15,062 nt of DNA from Candidatus Aerophobus profundus SCGC AAA252-L23 (GTDB taxonomy: Bacteria; Aerophobota; Aerophobia; Aerophobales; Aerophobaceae), in the NCBI GenBank assembly GCA_000402295.1, contig AQRW01000181.1:1-15062 (forward strand), read 5' to 3'. The notes beneath the pieces are model-generated. The model saw nothing but the letters and a program-made list of their open reading frames with translations, was not told the origin of the DNA and did no database searches. A program made the translations under genes and the position numbers. Below are positions 14,409-15,062 of the stretch, piece after piece (the stretch's first letter is position 1; each line of letters starts with the position of its first letter).

Positions 14409-15062
14409 TCAAGCGGAACAAATATTGAAAACCTCCAAGGGATTGTCTCTCAGGATTCGTCGGGCAAACTCAAGAGCCTCGGAAAGAGAGAAATAGCCCT
14501 CCTCTACCTTTTCCGCCAGAACCCGGCTGACATTGTCCCGAACTATTTTGGCCTGGGCATAGGCTCCCTCCACAATTAGGTAATCGCCTCCAAATCCAAA
14601 GATTTTGTTGGAGGGAACCGTCTCGATCAATTCAGAGAGAGTTCTTCTGGCAGCATAGGGAGAGATTACATACATGAAGCACAAATTAGCGTAGACATTA
14701 GGAAAATTTTTGGCCAGGGTAATGAACTCACCTGTATAAGGATAAGAGGCATGGAAGATATCAAAGGTAGCCCGAGGGTATTGGATGAAAAGATTTACCA
14801 GATGAGTAGGATTAGAGTTAGTGATAATGTTGCCATTTCCTTCTTGAAAACCGGTATGAATCTGAATAGGGAGCTTTGCTTCGATGGCCCGTTGAATGAC
14901 CTGGTGCATCAGAAAATCTTGCAAGGGTCGGGCTTCTTTCCAGGAGATTCCTTCTCCCAGATGATCAAAGATGCGATTGAATACCTGCTCAGCTTGATAT
15001 TTGGTCGTCCTCTCATAGCGGATAATCCGATTGTAGGCTAAAACAGTTTTTACACCTACTAT
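14409..15062 (-). CDS. Amidohydrolase-family protein (Amidohydro_2 type), N-terminus beyond the window
   Basis: The frame stays open from the stop at 14409 to the right edge, giving at least 217 residues. The TTG at 14924 is just an internal leucine codon, because 46 more codons upstream are open and look coding. Visible pieces of the TIM-barrel metal hydrolase fold are LPIQIHTGFQ, NPTHLVNLFIQYPRATFDIFHASYP, NVYANLCFMYVISP, SNKIFGFGGDYL and a final LRDNPLEVFN. These suit PF04909-type proteins, sometimes close to glucuronate-isomerase-like enzymes. The likely metal or catalytic residues seen are the His of IHTG, the His of FHAS and the Asp of GGD. The N-terminal HxH motif would be off the edge, so the reaction cannot be assigned. 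It converges on the yhhQ-like gene. Confidence 0.8.
   Translation of the reverse strand: MVGVKTVLAYNRIIRYERTTKYQAEQVFNRIFDHLGEGISWKEARPLQDFLMHQVIQRAIEAKLPIQIHTGFQEGNGNIITNSNPTHLVNLFIQYPRATFDIFHASYPYTGEFITLAKNFPNVYANLCFMYVISPYAARRTLSELIETVPSNKIFGFGGDYLIVEGAYAQAKIVRDNVSRVLAEKVEEGYFSLSEALEFARRILRDNPLEVFNICSA

Noticed and set aside
14751..15041. Plus-strand 96-codon open frame
   Set aside because: It is the opposite-strand shadow of the amidohydrolase, which shows family motifs; no ribosome binding site or recognisable domain.

Overview
The window is an ordinary-looking chromosomal segment from a double-membrane (diderm) bacterium. A complete TolC / periplasmic adaptor / RND efflux operon implies an outer membrane. 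By eye the DNA is moderately AT-rich, genes are tightly packed, several start with GTG or TTG, and promoters resemble the sigma-70 consensus, often with a 16-nt spacer. A DUF166 gene (a family best known from archaea, anaerobes and uncultured lineages) and a PII-like gene in the RND operon suggest an uncultured, probably anaerobic lineage. I cannot name a phylum. No phage, transposase, CRISPR, tRNA or rRNA is visible.

Left part (1-6182). A UvrD/PcrA/Rep-type helicase runs leftward. A divergent intergenic region with promoters on both strands separates it from a rightward pair, ATP-dependent phosphofructokinase (pfkA) and lipoyl synthase (lipA). lipA overlaps by 8 bp the tail of a convergent Cof-type HAD phosphatase. 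Divergent from the phosphatase is a DUF166 gene (the 'TysY' family).

Middle (6183-7184). A 287-nt gap leads to an 84-residue single-span membrane protein of unknown role with its own good promoter and ribosome binding site. Beyond it lies the end of the leftward efflux operon.

Efflux operon (13472 down to 6883, minus strand). The order is MarR regulator, TolC-like outer-membrane channel, HlyD/AcrA-like adaptor with an expanded repeat-built coiled coil, a 1025-residue HAE1-type RND pump, and a small PII-like protein of the PG0541 type. The likely logic is that MarR senses a toxic compound and releases its own promoter, the three-part pump spans both membranes, and the PII-like protein adds a layer of control on the pump. 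A consensus promoter and MarR-operator-like repeats precede marR.

Right part (13473-15062). A YhhQ-family queuosine-precursor transporter is transcribed divergently from marR, and the two genes share a palindromic -10 region. An amidohydrolase on the minus strand runs off the right edge.

The most interesting signals are the PII-like subunit of the efflux operon, the palindromic shared promoter with its operator-like repeats, a small family of REP-like palindromes between genes (one apparently forming the end of a coding region), the 60-residue duplication in the adaptor, and the changed proton-relay residues of the pump. I found no clear evidence of an entirely new multi-gene system.
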